A program made the translations under genes and the position numbers. The notes beneath the pieces are model-generated. The model was not told the origin of the DNA and did no database searches. It saw only the letters and a program-made list of their open reading frames with translations. Positions 51,943 to 59,828 of a DNA stretch of 64,000 bases are shown here, in pieces. The stretch's first letter is position 1; every line of letters begins with the position of its first letter. The stretch is from Nocardioides sp. NBC_00368 (lineage in GTDB: Bacteria > Actinomycetota > Actinomycetes > Propionibacteriales > Nocardioidaceae), in assembly GCF_036090055.1 (NCBI RefSeq), contig NZ_CP107970.1, positions 3,164,501 through 3,228,500 on the forward strand, given 5' to 3'.

Positions 51943-52614
51943 TCACGTGCGATAGGTGTCGAGGCGAGCGCCGAGCTCTTCGAAGAGCGCCTGGTTGAGA
52001 CCGAAGGCGACCTGGACCTCCTCGACGATCCGGGCCTTCTCGGCAGGGTCGAGGTCCAGTGCGTCGAGGCGGGCGCGGTAGCCGTCCTTGTAGGGCTTCG
52101 GCTTCGGGATCTCGGCGAACTCGTAGAACGCCACCCCTGCGCCGTCGAGCTCGAAGAACCGGTCGAGCAGCCGGCCGATCGCCTGGCCACCGGAGAGATC
52201 GCCGAGGTAGCGGGTGTAGTGGTGGGCCGCGTAGAGACCGCCCCAGGCCCGGGTGGCCTCGATCCGGGCGACGTACGCATCGGCAGCCGCCGACTCCACG
52301 CCGTCGCCGTCGACACCCGGTGCCCACACGGCCAGGTCGGCGTCGATCGCGGCCAGGCGCTCCAGCGCGATGTCGTGGACGGCCGTGGCGATGCGGTCGG
52401 TGGTGGCCAGGTCACGGCCCACCGACTCGAGCGCGACATAGACCTTGCGCAGACGCAGCAGGTAGTCGGCGTACCCCTGCTTGTTGACCCGTCCAGCCAG
52501 CAGCTCCTCCATGAAGGAGGACGTCTCGGCAGCGGTGTGCTGGACCCGGGAACCCTCGCGCATCAGTGCGGAGAGCGGGGCCCCGGAGGTCTCGTCGACG
52601 AGTAGGGCAGACAT
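51943..52614 (-). CDS. hmuO: Biliverdin-producing heme oxygenase
   Basis: 223 residues of the HmuO/HO-1 fold. It opens heme to biliverdin, CO and Fe2+, giving access to heme iron. Proximal His26 is in SRVQHTAAETSSFM; the distal helix Gly-rich motif GDLSGGQAIGRLL and AAHHYTRYLGDL are present. ATG 52614 has GGAG with a 5-nt spacer; an earlier ATG at 52677 lies across the operators. An IdeR/DtxR-like box upstream fits iron control. Confidence 0.94.
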   Translation of the reverse strand: MSALLVDETSGAPLSALMREGSRVQHTAAETSSFMEELLAGRVNKQGYADYLLRLRKVYVALESVGRDLATTDRIATAVHDIALERLAAIDADLAVWAPGVDGDGVESAAADAYVARIEATRAWGGLYAAHHYTRYLGDLSGGQAIGRLLDRFFELDGAGVAFYEFAEIPKPKPYKDGYRARLDALDLDPAEKARIVEEVQVAFGLNQALFEELGARLDTYRT

Positions 52615-52644
52615 GTGTGCTCCAGTGCGGTCGGGGCGTCGGGC

Positions 52645-52662
52645 TGTTCGGCGTTCCGAACA
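52645..52662. promoter_or_regulatory. Perfect palindrome in the heme oxygenase leader
   Basis: TGTTCGG and CCGAACA flank CGTT (18 bp), 31 nt before the heme oxygenase ATG. Good dimer-binding size; candidate for the downstream TetR protein or another regulator. Confidence 0.5.
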
Positions 52663-52669
52663 GAGATAT

Positions 52670-52682
52670 TGACACACTGTCA
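52670..52682. promoter_or_regulatory. TGACA-CAC-TGTCA palindrome, candidate TetR operator
   Basis: Perfect 5-nt arms with a 3-nt centre, 8 nt beyond the first palindrome, in the core promoter zone of the heme oxygenase/TetR operon. Confidence 0.5.
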
Positions 52683-52703
52683 GAAAGTCATCAAGGCCTT
52701 GGT

Positions 52704-52717
52704 TAGGTTACCCTAAG
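52704..52717. promoter_or_regulatory. IdeR/DtxR-like iron box
   Basis: TTAGG-TTAC-CCTAA matches the outer half sites of the DtxR/IdeR consensus (TTAGGTTAGSCTAACCTAA) though the 19-bp site is incomplete. Iron repression of heme oxygenase by DtxR is known in corynebacteria, which supports the assignment. Confidence 0.55.
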
Positions 52718-52720
52718 TAG

Positions 52721-53037
52721 CCCTCATTCGTGATTGAGAACGAGTTTTTACAATTCGAGCAGAAAAGAACAGCCCGGGCACAAGATCCATACGGCCGTTC
52801 CATATCGAAGGCGACTTCCGGGACGTTGGTCATTTCTGCCTCGAATTCGGCGTCGAGCACGACGTGTTACCGGCGAAGTTACGGCGAAATTCTGTGACCT
52901 CGGGTCCGGATCGAGCGCTGGGCGACGGCGAACCGACGTGGCTAGACTCCCCGCTTCGTCACGGCGAGTCACAGAAACCGGAATTCTACTCGTCGTGCCC
53001 TGTCATCGACAGTTATCAACACCATTGGAGAAGTCAC
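52721..53037 (+). promoter_or_regulatory. 317-nt leader upstream of surface protein 1
   Basis: Gene-free stretch of lower GC than its surroundings with A/T-rich patches (52738-52770 and 52975-53025). It ends in GGAG, 7 nt before the TTG start. A long untranslated leader is likely; I could not match it to the c-di-AMP (ydaO) or another known riboswitch by eye. Confidence 0.35.
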
Positions 53038-54360
53038 TTGCGCTCCCCACTCTCGGTCCGCGGAGCCGCCCTTGTTGCGGCGACCGCGATGATCGGTCTC
53101 TCCGTGACCGCGGCCCCGGCGACTGCGTCGGCGGAGAAGCCCCAGGCCAAGGCATCCTCGGTCGCCCTGACCGTCAACGTGTCCGACAAGGTCAAGGCGG
53201 ACACCGGCCGCTACACCGCCACCTACAACGGCAAGAAGACCGTCAACTCCGGCACCAACAAGCCGGCCCTTCCCCTCCTCGAGGGCGAGCAGCAGCTGCT
53301 CTCCGTCGGCGTGTTCGCCCAGGACGCTGCCGCCGCACTCCGCAACGGCACCGTCTACTCCGGCGCCTGCTCGGCCCTGGCCGGCAAGGGCGCGACCCTG
53401 GTCTCCATCGGTGACGGCTCCAGCTGCGTCAAGCCGGGCGAGGCCGTCACGGTGAACCTCGCCGAGCTCGACCTGCAGAAGCTGGGCGCGACCACCGACT
53501 ACGTGCTCAACGACGAGAGCAAGGACTTCCACGTCAAGCTCGGCCCGGTCAACGACCTGGTGCAGAACGTCGTCGCCGGCGTGCTCACCAAGGTGGGTGG
53601 CCTCTCGGTCGGCGTCGACCTCGACGCCGCGGAGAGCACCTGCATGGCGAAGGGCAGCAAGTTCAAGGGCAACACCCAGCTCAAGAACGCCGCCGTCACG
53701 GTCAACGTCCCCGGCAAGGGTGACATCAAGGTCGCCGACCTGCCGGCGAACCCCAAGAAGAACACGACGGTCGTCCCGGACCTCTCCCCGGTGACCGACG
53801 CCGTTCTCGGTCGCGTCGACACGCTGCTGCAGTCGGGCCTGAAGAGCCAGGCCGCGGGCGGCCTGGACATCTCGATCCGCGTCGACCTGATCGAGCACAT
53901 CAAGGAGCAGCTCGCCGTGCTGCTCAAGGGTCTCGAGACCGACCTGGTGAAGCTCACCCTGAACAAGCAGACTCTGAACAAGCAGGCCGGGACCGCCAAG
54001 TCGCTCGAGGTGTCCGCGCTGGACATCAAGGTGCTCGACGCCGTGAAGAAGGTCGGCGCCCCGACCGCCGCCAAGGTCGCCATCGGCACCAGCACCTGCG
54101 GCACCAACGGCCTCACCGCCGCCGAGGAGAAGGCTGCGGCCGCCGGCGACAAGAAGAACGTCGACGTCGTCGTCTCCGGCGACAGGTCCGACCCGGACAC
54201 GAGCGTCGCGGCCAAGCCCGACAACGCCCCGGCCAACGCTGAGCTCAACCTGCTCTCGTCGCCGGCCGCCAAGGGCGGGTTCGCCGCCGGCGCGCTCGTG
54301 CTGCTCGTCGCCGCCGCTGCCGCCACCCGGTGGTTCCTGCTGCGCCGCGCGCAGGCCTGA
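53038..54360 (+). CDS. Secreted surface protein 1 with C-terminal membrane helix
   Basis: 440 residues, paralogous to the gene at 55541. Signal peptide (to ATASA, about residue 34); repeat-like mature domain with Thr/Lys/Asp-rich strands (SSVALTVNVSDKVKADTGRYTATYNG) and paired Cys (SGACSALAG ... GSSCVKPG, ESTCMAKG, TSTCGTNG); C-terminal helix AAGALVLLVAAAAATRWFLL and Arg tail. There is no LPXTG before the helix. It resembles actinobacterial choice-of-anchor type surface proteins; that name is tentative. TTG 53038 has GGAG 7 nt upstream. Confidence 0.78.
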   Translation: MRSPLSVRGAALVAATAMIGLSVTAAPATASAEKPQAKASSVALTVNVSDKVKADTGRYTATYNGKKTVNSGTNKPALPLLEGEQQLLSVGVFAQDAAAALRNGTVYSGACSALAGKGATLVSIGDGSSCVKPGEAVTVNLAELDLQKLGATTDYVLNDESKDFHVKLGPVNDLVQNVVAGVLTKVGGLSVGVDLDAAESTCMAKGSKFKGNTQLKNAAVTVNVPGKGDIKVADLPANPKKNTTVVPDLSPVTDAVLGRVDTLLQSGLKSQAAGGLDISIRVDLIEHIKEQLAVLLKGLETDLVKLTLNKQTLNKQAGTAKSLEVSALDIKVLDAVKKVGAPTAAKVAIGTSTCGTNGLTAAEEKAAAAGDKKNVDVVVSGDRSDPDTSVAAKPDNAPANAELNLLSSPAAKGGFAAGALVLLVAAAAATRWFLLRRAQA

Positions 54361-54411
54361 TCCACTGATCAGAACCTCCCGATAGGGACGTCGTAGAACC
54401 TGCGACACCAC

Positions 54412-54446
54412 ATCCCGGGCCAAGGCTTGAAGCCTTGGCCCGGGAT
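54412..54446. terminator. 17-bp palindromic terminator after surface protein 1
   Basis: Perfect 17-nt arms (ATCCCGGGCCAAGGCTT and complement) around one G, 51 nt after the stop codon, followed by TCGTTCT. A strong transcription stop separating surface protein 1 from the nuclease lipoprotein. Confidence 0.8.
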
Positions 54447-54562
54447 TCGTTCTGGGGTGGGCGACCGGGCGGCGCGCCTGCGTGCCGACCGCCGCGGGAT
54501 CCGACAAAGTTACGCCGCCCCCGATGCTCCCCAGAGCTCTTCCCCAACTCTCTGGAGTCCCC

Positions 54563-55426
54563 ATGCTGCGCCCGTTGGCGACCCTGCTCGCCGTCGTACT
54601 CCTCTGCGCCGGTTGTGCCGAGATCTCTCCGCCCGACACCGCCGTCCAGGCCGGATACGGCGCCGAGAGCGGCGAGGAGGTCAGCCTCCCGCTGACCGAG
54701 GCCATCGCGAAGCTCCCGGTCGCCAAGGAGGTCACCTCAGGGTATGAGCGGGAGAAGTTCAACCACTGGGTCGACGCCGACGGCGACTGTCAGGACGCCC
54801 GCAACGAGGTGCTCCTCGAGGAGTCGAGGAAGAAGGCGCGCGGCAGGTGCGAGGTGAGCCGCGGCACCTGGCTCTCCACGTACGACGGCGTCACCCTCAA
54901 GCGCCCCGGCGGCCTCGACATCGACCACATGGTCCCGCTCAAGGAGAGCTGGGAGTCCGGCGCCGACGCGTGGAGCGACGAGGAGCGGGAGGCGTACGCC
55001 AACGACCTCGGCGACCCACGCGCCCTCATCGCCGTCACCGCCGCGACCAACCGCAGCAAGGGCGACCAGGACCCGGCCGACTGGATGCCCGACGCCACCA
55101 GCTACCACTGCACGTACGTCGCCGACTGGGTCGCCGTGAAGATCCGCTGGGGCCTCTTCGCCGACCGTGCCGAGAAGGCCGCGCTGAAGAGCATCGCCGC
55201 CGGCTGCGACGACCCCGTGGTCACCGTACGGCTGGCCCCCGGCGGACAGTCCGACGGCGACGCGGGCCAGGGCGACGTGCCCGCGGGCGACACCGGCGAG
55301 GACCCCCGCTTCGACACCTGCGCCAAGGCGGCCGCGAAGGGCTACGGCCCCTACCGGAAGGGACGCGACGCCGAGTACGAGTGGTACCGCGACGGCGACA
55401 AGGACGGCACGGTCTGCGACAGCTGA
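54563..55426 (+). CDS. Secreted HNH-type (GmrSD/DUF1524) nuclease lipoprotein with Excalibur domain
   Basis: 287 residues. Lipobox LCAGC; then a DUF1524/GmrSD C-terminal-like nuclease domain with LDIDHMVPLKESWESGA (catalytic DH) and ALIAVTAATNRSKGDQDPADWMP (Asn and Lys/Asp of the HNH fold). An Excalibur-type domain with two Cys ends the protein (FDTCAKAAAKGYGPY ... GDKDGTVCDS), which in other proteins binds Ca2+. Probably an extracellular nutrient or defence nuclease. ATG 54563 has GGAG 5 nt upstream. Confidence 0.88.
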   Translation: MLRPLATLLAVVLLCAGCAEISPPDTAVQAGYGAESGEEVSLPLTEAIAKLPVAKEVTSGYEREKFNHWVDADGDCQDARNEVLLEESRKKARGRCEVSRGTWLSTYDGVTLKRPGGLDIDHMVPLKESWESGADAWSDEEREAYANDLGDPRALIAVTAATNRSKGDQDPADWMPDATSYHCTYVADWVAVKIRWGLFADRAEKAALKSIAAGCDDPVVTVRLAPGGQSDGDAGQGDVPAGDTGEDPRFDTCAKAAAKGYGPYRKGRDAEYEWYRDGDKDGTVCDS

Positions 55427-55540
55427 CCGACAGTTGACCGACACCGTGGATTCCGCAGGTCAGAAGCGATACCCCAGCCCGTAACGTACGAGCCTCCTCT
55501 TCCGTTGAGTGTGACGAAGGTCAAAGGGAGGGATATCTAC

Positions 55541-56791
55541 GTGCGCACAACACTCATCGCGCGGGGAGCCGCAGTGGCGGCCGCAGCCGCCATGGTTGCC
55601 TTGTCGGCCGCACCTGCGAGCGCCGCCACGGTGTCGCAGGCGTCTGCAACCGCGCTGAGCCTGGAGCTCGCCGGCACCGGGGCGAGGGACACCGGCACCT
55701 ATGCCGTCACCAACAACGGCTCCACCGAGTCCGCCAAGGGCACCAACGAGCCGCTCATCACCGCGCTCGGCGGGCAGAAGGCCATCCACGCCGGCACACT
55801 GGCCCAGGACGCCGTGGCCACCAAGGACGCCACCTCGGCAGCCTGCTCCGGCCTCGCCGGAGACGGCGCGACCGTGGTCGCCGTCGGTTCCGGCGACTGC
55901 CTCAGCGGCGGCGACAACATCTCGCTCGATGCGGCCAGCCTCGACTTCAGCGAGGTCGAGCTCGTCTCGTCCGGCCTGTTCCAGGGTGTCGACCGGCAGC
56001 TGATCGCCGAGCTCGAGAAGGTCGGACTGAGCCAGACCGCGGTCACCGACCCGCTCTCGAAAGCGCTGAAGGATCTCCTCGCAGCGATGGGTGACCCCGG
56101 TCTGCACCTCGACCTCGGCGCCGTGCAGAGCAGCTGCACCGCCGACAAGGACAAGGCGTCCGGCGACAGCAGCCTGGCGAACAGCCGGGCCTACATCACC
56201 GTCCCGACCGTCGGCGACGTCACCCTGGTCGACCTTCCGGTCGACCCCGACGTCAACCAGAAGGTCGTCACGGACCTGACCGGCGTGACCGACGCGATTC
56301 TGGATGCCCTGCGCAACCAGTTCACCAAGGCTCTGAACGGCGCCCTGGCCCCGGCCAACGGCGGGCTCGACCAGCTTCAGACGCAGGTGCTCGACACGGC
56401 CCTCGGCCAGATCCAGTCGCAGCTCGCGCCGCTGGAGGAGAACGTCCTCGACATCACCCTCAACGCCCAGAGCACCTCTCCGGGCGCGATCACGGTGACG
56501 GCGCTCGATGTGAAGGTCCTCCCGGCAGCCCAGGACTTCGTCGGCGGCAGCCTGGCCCACCTGACCATCGGCACCAGCAGCTGTGGCCCGAACAGCCCGA
56601 TCTCCAAGACGGTCACCAAGAACCCGCCGAAGGCGGACAACCCGCCGGCTTCGGTTCCGACCGTCGTGACCGCCGGGGTGGAGAGCTATGACGACGGCAG
56701 CGCCGGTCGCATCGCCCTCGTCACCCTGCTGCTCCTCGCGGCCGCGGGCGCCGGTGTGGCGACGTACGTCCGCATGTTGCGGCGTGGCTGA
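55541..56791 (+). CDS. Secreted surface protein 2 with C-terminal membrane helix
   Basis: 416-residue paralogue of the protein at 53038: same order of signal peptide (ending ASAA), DTGTYAVTNNGSTESAKGTNEP, Cys-containing loops (SAACSGLAG, GSGDCLSGG, QSSCTADK, TSSCGPNS), and a final helix IALVTLLLLAAAGAGVATYV with RMLRRG. The sequence before the helix (AGVESYDDGSAGR) has no LPXTG. GTG 55541 has GGGAGGG 8 nt upstream. It overlaps the sortase gene by 8 nt, tying the two functionally. Confidence 0.8.
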   Translation: MRTTLIARGAAVAAAAAMVALSAAPASAATVSQASATALSLELAGTGARDTGTYAVTNNGSTESAKGTNEPLITALGGQKAIHAGTLAQDAVATKDATSAACSGLAGDGATVVAVGSGDCLSGGDNISLDAASLDFSEVELVSSGLFQGVDRQLIAELEKVGLSQTAVTDPLSKALKDLLAAMGDPGLHLDLGAVQSSCTADKDKASGDSSLANSRAYITVPTVGDVTLVDLPVDPDVNQKVVTDLTGVTDAILDALRNQFTKALNGALAPANGGLDQLQTQVLDTALGQIQSQLAPLEENVLDITLNAQSTSPGAITVTALDVKVLPAAQDFVGGSLAHLTIGTSSCGPNSPISKTVTKNPPKADNPPASVPTVVTAGVESYDDGSAGRIALVTLLLLAAAGAGVATYVRMLRRG

Positions 56792-57374
56792 GACCGCAAC
56801 TGACTCGCCGCCGCGGCTTGCCGCGGCGGCGAGCGGCCTGTGGACCTCGCTGGTCGTGCTCGCCGTGGCGATGGTGCTGGCCGGGCTGGTGTGGCCCAGC
56901 GGCAGCGCCGCGGTGGAGGTGCCGCCCGGTGCCCCGCAGCGACTCGAGCTGCCCGGACTGAACACGAAGGCCAGGGTCGTCCCGATCCGGCTCGACGGCG
57001 AGGTGCTGGACCCGCCGCGCAACCCGCGCGAGATCGGCTGGTGGGTCGGCAGCGCCAAGCCCGGCTCTGCCCAGGGCCAGACGGTGGTCACCGGCCACAC
57101 CGTGCACACCGGTGGCGGCAGCCTCAACAAGCTCGACCACATCGAGGAGGGGCAGGAGGTCGACATCGTCACCAAGGACGGGACCTTCCAGCACCAGGTC
57201 GACTCCGTCGAGGTGCTCAGCCGCAAGGAGCTGGCCGAGCAGGCCCAGCGCATCTTCGGCCAGGACCACGGCGACGGCCGGCTGGTGATCATCACCTGCA
57301 CCGACTGGAACGGCTCGTCCTACGACAGCAACATCGTCGTGATGGCGCACCGGTTCAACGCGCTACCTTCGTGA
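56784..57374 (+). CDS. Class F sortase
   Basis: 196 residues. N-terminal helix (SLVVLAVAMVLAGLVW), then the sortase barrel with catalytic His in VVTGHTVHTGGG, catalytic Cys in LVIITCTDWNG and Arg in NIVVMAHRF. Sortases cleave C-terminal sorting signals and link surface proteins to the cell wall. The gene begins at GTG 56784, inside the last codons of surface protein 2 (8-nt overlap). Class F by short length and the TCTDW-type active site. A substrate with LPXTG is not visible in the window. Confidence 0.92.
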   Translation: MAETATDSPPRLAAAASGLWTSLVVLAVAMVLAGLVWPSGSAAVEVPPGAPQRLELPGLNTKARVVPIRLDGEVLDPPRNPREIGWWVGSAKPGSAQGQTVVTGHTVHTGGGSLNKLDHIEEGQEVDIVTKDGTFQHQVDSVEVLSRKELAEQAQRIFGQDHGDGRLVIITCTDWNGSSYDSNIVVMAHRFNALPS

Positions 57375-57449
57375 TGCCGAGTCGGCGCATCTGACCCCGT
57401 GCCTGGCGAAGCGAAGCGAGCCAGAGGGGTCGGATACGCCGACTCGGCA
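57375..57449. terminator. Long hairpin of the R1 family between sortase and groES
   Basis: Arms 57375-57398 and 57426-57449 match at 22 of 24 positions (TGCCGAGTCGGCG and complement at the base), enclosing an inner CTGGC/GCCAG stem. Same core as the repeats at 15929-16024 and 18166-18208, again between convergent genes. Confidence 0.72.
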
Positions 57450-57456
57450 GTAAGAC

Positions 57457-57783
57457 TCAGAGATACAACCCAGTAGATTCGTCGGCGATCCGCTCGGCCG
57501 CGACGGCGTGCACGTCGCGCTCGCGCATCAGGACGTACACCTCACCGGCGACCTCGACCTCGGGCTTGTCGTCGGCGTCGAAGAGGACCCGGTCACCGAT
57601 CTCGACGGCGCGCGCGTGCGGGCCGACCGCGACCACGCGGGACCAGGTGAGCCGCCGGGCCGCGCCCATGGCGGCCGTGGCCGGGATGACGATGCCGCCC
57701 GATGAGCGGCGCTCACCGGCGTCGGACCCGACCTCGACCAGCACCCGGTCGTGGAGCATCTTGATAGGGGTCTTGTCGGTCAC
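57457..57783 (-). CDS. GroES/Cpn10-family co-chaperone, orphan
   Basis: 108 residues; PIKMLHDRVLVEV, SSGGIVIPATA, VVAVGPHARAVEIGDRVLFDADDKPEVEVAGEVYVLMRERD is a complete Cpn10 fold, but the usual mobile-loop and roof sequences are modified. No groEL lies next to it. Probably a divergent second GroES paralogue; a normal groES is expected elsewhere in the genome. Followed by a DUF3618 gene upstream in the same direction (27 nt). Confidence 0.88.
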   Translation of the reverse strand: MTDKTPIKMLHDRVLVEVGSDAGERRSSGGIVIPATAAMGAARRLTWSRVVAVGPHARAVEIGDRVLFDADDKPEVEVAGEVYVLMRERDVHAVAAERIADESTGLYL

Positions 57784-57810
57784 GTTCCGTCTTGCCTTGC
57801 CGGTGGGGGG

Positions 57811-58068
57811 TCAGTTGACCTTGGTGATCTTACGCAGCGTCGCCATGAGCAGGACGGTGCCCACCACCCCGCCGACGGTCTTTGCGATGTTGCCCATCCT
57901 CGGCTCGCCGGAGACGGGGTCGACGTAGACCGCCTTGACGGCCGCCACCTGGCGCTGCACGATCGTCTTCGGGCTGCCCCGGTAGATCAGCTCGTCGATG
58001 GTGCCTGCGAGCCGCTCGCGGATCTCTTCGATCTCGGACTCGAGCGAGGAAGTCTGGTCCTTGGACAT
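57811..58068 (-). CDS. DUF3618 protein
   Basis: 85 residues: an N-terminal acidic coiled-coil (SLESEIEEIRERLAGTIDELI) and one C-terminal helix (IAKTVGGVVGTVLLMATL) ending in Lys. Typical small actinobacterial DUF3618 protein of unknown function. It precedes the GroES-like gene by 27 nt and is probably co-transcribed with it. Confidence 0.88.
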   Translation of the reverse strand: MSKDQTSSLESEIEEIRERLAGTIDELIYRGSPKTIVQRQVAAVKAVYVDPVSGEPRMGNIAKTVGGVVGTVLLMATLRKITKVN

Positions 58069-58150
58069 GCGCAGACCTTAGCAACCGGCGTACGTCCACG
58101 GCGTGCTCCACCGCTGCGGTTCGCCTGGGAATGTTCGCTAGGTTGGCTCC

Positions 58151-58615
58151 ATGACGCGTCTCGAGCCGGGCGATGTTGCCCCCGACTTCACTCTTCCCGA
58201 CGACACCGGAACGGAGGTCTCGCTCAGCAGCCTCCGCGGCCGCAAGGTGATCGTCTACTTCTACCCCGCCGCGATGACCCCCGGCTGCACCAAGCAAGCC
58301 TGCGACTTCACCGACTCGATCGACTCGCTGAAGGCCGCCGGCTACGAGGTCGTCGGCATCTCGAAGGACAAGCCCGCCAAGCTCGCGAAGTTCCGCGAGC
58401 GTGACGGGCTGACCATCACCCTGGCCTCCGACGAGGACCTCTCGGTGCACAAGGCGTACGACGCCTACGGCGAGAAGAAGCTCTACGGCAAGGTCGTCGA
58501 GGGCGTCATCCGCTCGACGTTCGTGGTCGACGAGGAGGGCAAGATCGAGGTCGCGCAGTACAACGTCAGGGCGACCGGTCACGTCGCCAAGCTCCGTCGC
58601 GACCTCGCTGTGTGA
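58151..58615 (+). CDS. bcp: Thiol peroxidase of the Bcp/PrxQ family
   Basis: 154 residues. Peroxidatic C46 and resolving C51 are in AMTPGCTKQACDF, the atypical 2-Cys Bcp arrangement. It reduces hydroperoxides using thioredoxin. Divergent from DUF3618. Normal length and all core strands present. Confidence 0.95.
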   Translation: MTRLEPGDVAPDFTLPDDTGTEVSLSSLRGRKVIVYFYPAAMTPGCTKQACDFTDSIDSLKAAGYEVVGISKDKPAKLAKFRERDGLTITLASDEDLSVHKAYDAYGEKKLYGKVVEGVIRSTFVVDEEGKIEVAQYNVRATGHVAKLRRDLAV

Positions 58616-58663
58616 TTTGCGATTGCTTCGCAATTCGCGCAGCGCTTCCGCTTGACCCTCGTC

Positions 58664-59059
58664 TTACTTCTCGGTGGGCGGAGGCGGAGGAGGTACGTCC
58701 CCCGGGATCTCCTTGGGAGGCTCGACGACCACGGGGCCGGTGCCGGCGCTCCACTTGGCACCGGTCTCCTTCAGCCACTCGCCCGCGTGGGCGGCGACCT
58801 CGGTGGCGGCCGCGCCGACCTGGAGCAGGCCGGAGATCGCCTGGTTGCGCGGTGAGTCGGCGTCGGGAGCCGACGCCATCTCGGCCCGCTTGGCCTCGAT
58901 CTGCGCCTTGAACTCGCCGGCCTTCTCGATGGTCTTCTCGCCACCGGTGACAAGGTGCGGTGCCGACTTCACCTTGGCGTCCTCGACCGCAGGCTTGGCG
59001 CCTTCGACGCCCTTCTGGACGCCATCGCGCCAGTTGGACGCGTTGTCCTTGAACGACAT
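58664..59059 (-). CDS. Hypothetical amphipathic protein
   Basis: 131 residues: Lys/Glu/Ala-rich helices (GVQKGVEGAKPAVEDAKVKS, TIEKAGEFKAQIEAKRAEM) then a Pro-rich C-terminus (VVVEPPKEIPGDVPPPPPP). No signal peptide. GAGGGA lies 7 nt before ATG 59059. Low-complexity helical proteins like this are common in actinobacteria and often phasin- or stress-protein-like; function unknown. Confidence 0.75.
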   Translation of the reverse strand: MSFKDNASNWRDGVQKGVEGAKPAVEDAKVKSAPHLVTGGEKTIEKAGEFKAQIEAKRAEMASAPDADSPRNQAISGLLQVGAAATEVAAHAGEWLKETGAKWSAGTGPVVVEPPKEIPGDVPPPPPPTEK

Positions 59060-59169
59060 GACTTCATCCCTCTCTGGATGGGGTGTTGTGCTTCCATCCT
59101 TGAGGGTCCGGTACCCGTTGTCCATGGGGATCGCCCCTGGTCCGCCCCGGGTCGTACCCGGACTCTGTG

Positions 59170-59251
59170 TGCCGAAGGCGGGACTTGAACCCGCACGCCC
59201 TGGGGCACAGCATCCTAAGTGCTGCGTGTCTGCCAATTCCACCACTTCGGC
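59170..59251 (-). tRNA. tRNA-Leu (TAG)
   Basis: Type II tRNA with a long variable arm. Acceptor GCCGAAG pairs with CTTCGGC, anticodon stem CAGCA/TGCTG with loop CTTAGGA (anticodon TAG, codon CUA), variable arm between, T arm with GGTTCAAGTCCC. Discriminator A. CCA is not encoded. Confidence 0.94.
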
Positions 59252-59301
59252 CGAGCGGCGATCAGTCTAGAGACTGATCGCCGCTCGTGGTTAGCCACCG
59301 G

Positions 59302-59736
59302 TCAGGCGACGTTGTACTTGTCGCCCTCGGCATTCTCCGGGAGCGCCCAGAAGACGATCAGCACGATGACGCCGACACAGGTCAGGTAGAGCAGCTGCCA
59401 CCAGCCGGAGCGGCCGGTGTCGTGGAGGCGGCGGGCGCCCACGGAGAGCTGCGGGACCAGGATGGCGAGCGCGAAGAGACCGCCGACGATGGAGCCGGCG
59501 GTCGAGTCGGCGCCGAGGATCAGGTTGATCGCCATGTTCACGACGAAGGTGAACAGGATGGCCCACCAGAACTCGGACCGGCTGGCGCGGCCCTCGAAGG
59601 AGGCGTACTTCTTGAAGAAGCGCGCGATGGCGTCGCGGGGCGAGGCGCCGCGGAGCGGCTGGCTCAGCAGAACTTCGCCCACAGGACCAGCGCCGTACGG
59701 CTGCTGCGGGGGCGGGGGCGGCGGGTAATCCGTCAC
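59302..59736 (-). CDS. DUF805 membrane protein
   Basis: 144 residues. Pro-rich N-terminus (YPPPPPPQQPYG), then FFKKYASFEGRASRSEFWW, three to four helices and QLSVGARRLHDTGRSGWWQLL, the DUF805 signature. Function unknown. GTG 59736 has GAGGAG 9 nt upstream, in a promoter shared with the divergent maf gene. Confidence 0.92.
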   Translation of the reverse strand: MTDYPPPPPPQQPYGAGPVGEVLLSQPLRGASPRDAIARFFKKYASFEGRASRSEFWWAILFTFVVNMAINLILGADSTAGSIVGGLFALAILVPQLSVGARRLHDTGRSGWWQLLYLTCVGVIVLIVFWALPENAEGDKYNVA

Positions 59737-59828
59737 GTCGGATTTCTCCTCGTTGAGATGGGTTGGATGTGCGAAACCTAGTCGGGACCGACACCGAGGT
59801 AAAGGACCGCTACCCCTAGGGTGGAGCC

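Noticed and set aside
53038..56791. LPXTG-type sorting signals in the two surface proteins
   Set aside because: Neither protein has LPXTG, LAXTG or NPQTN-like residues before its C-terminal helix.
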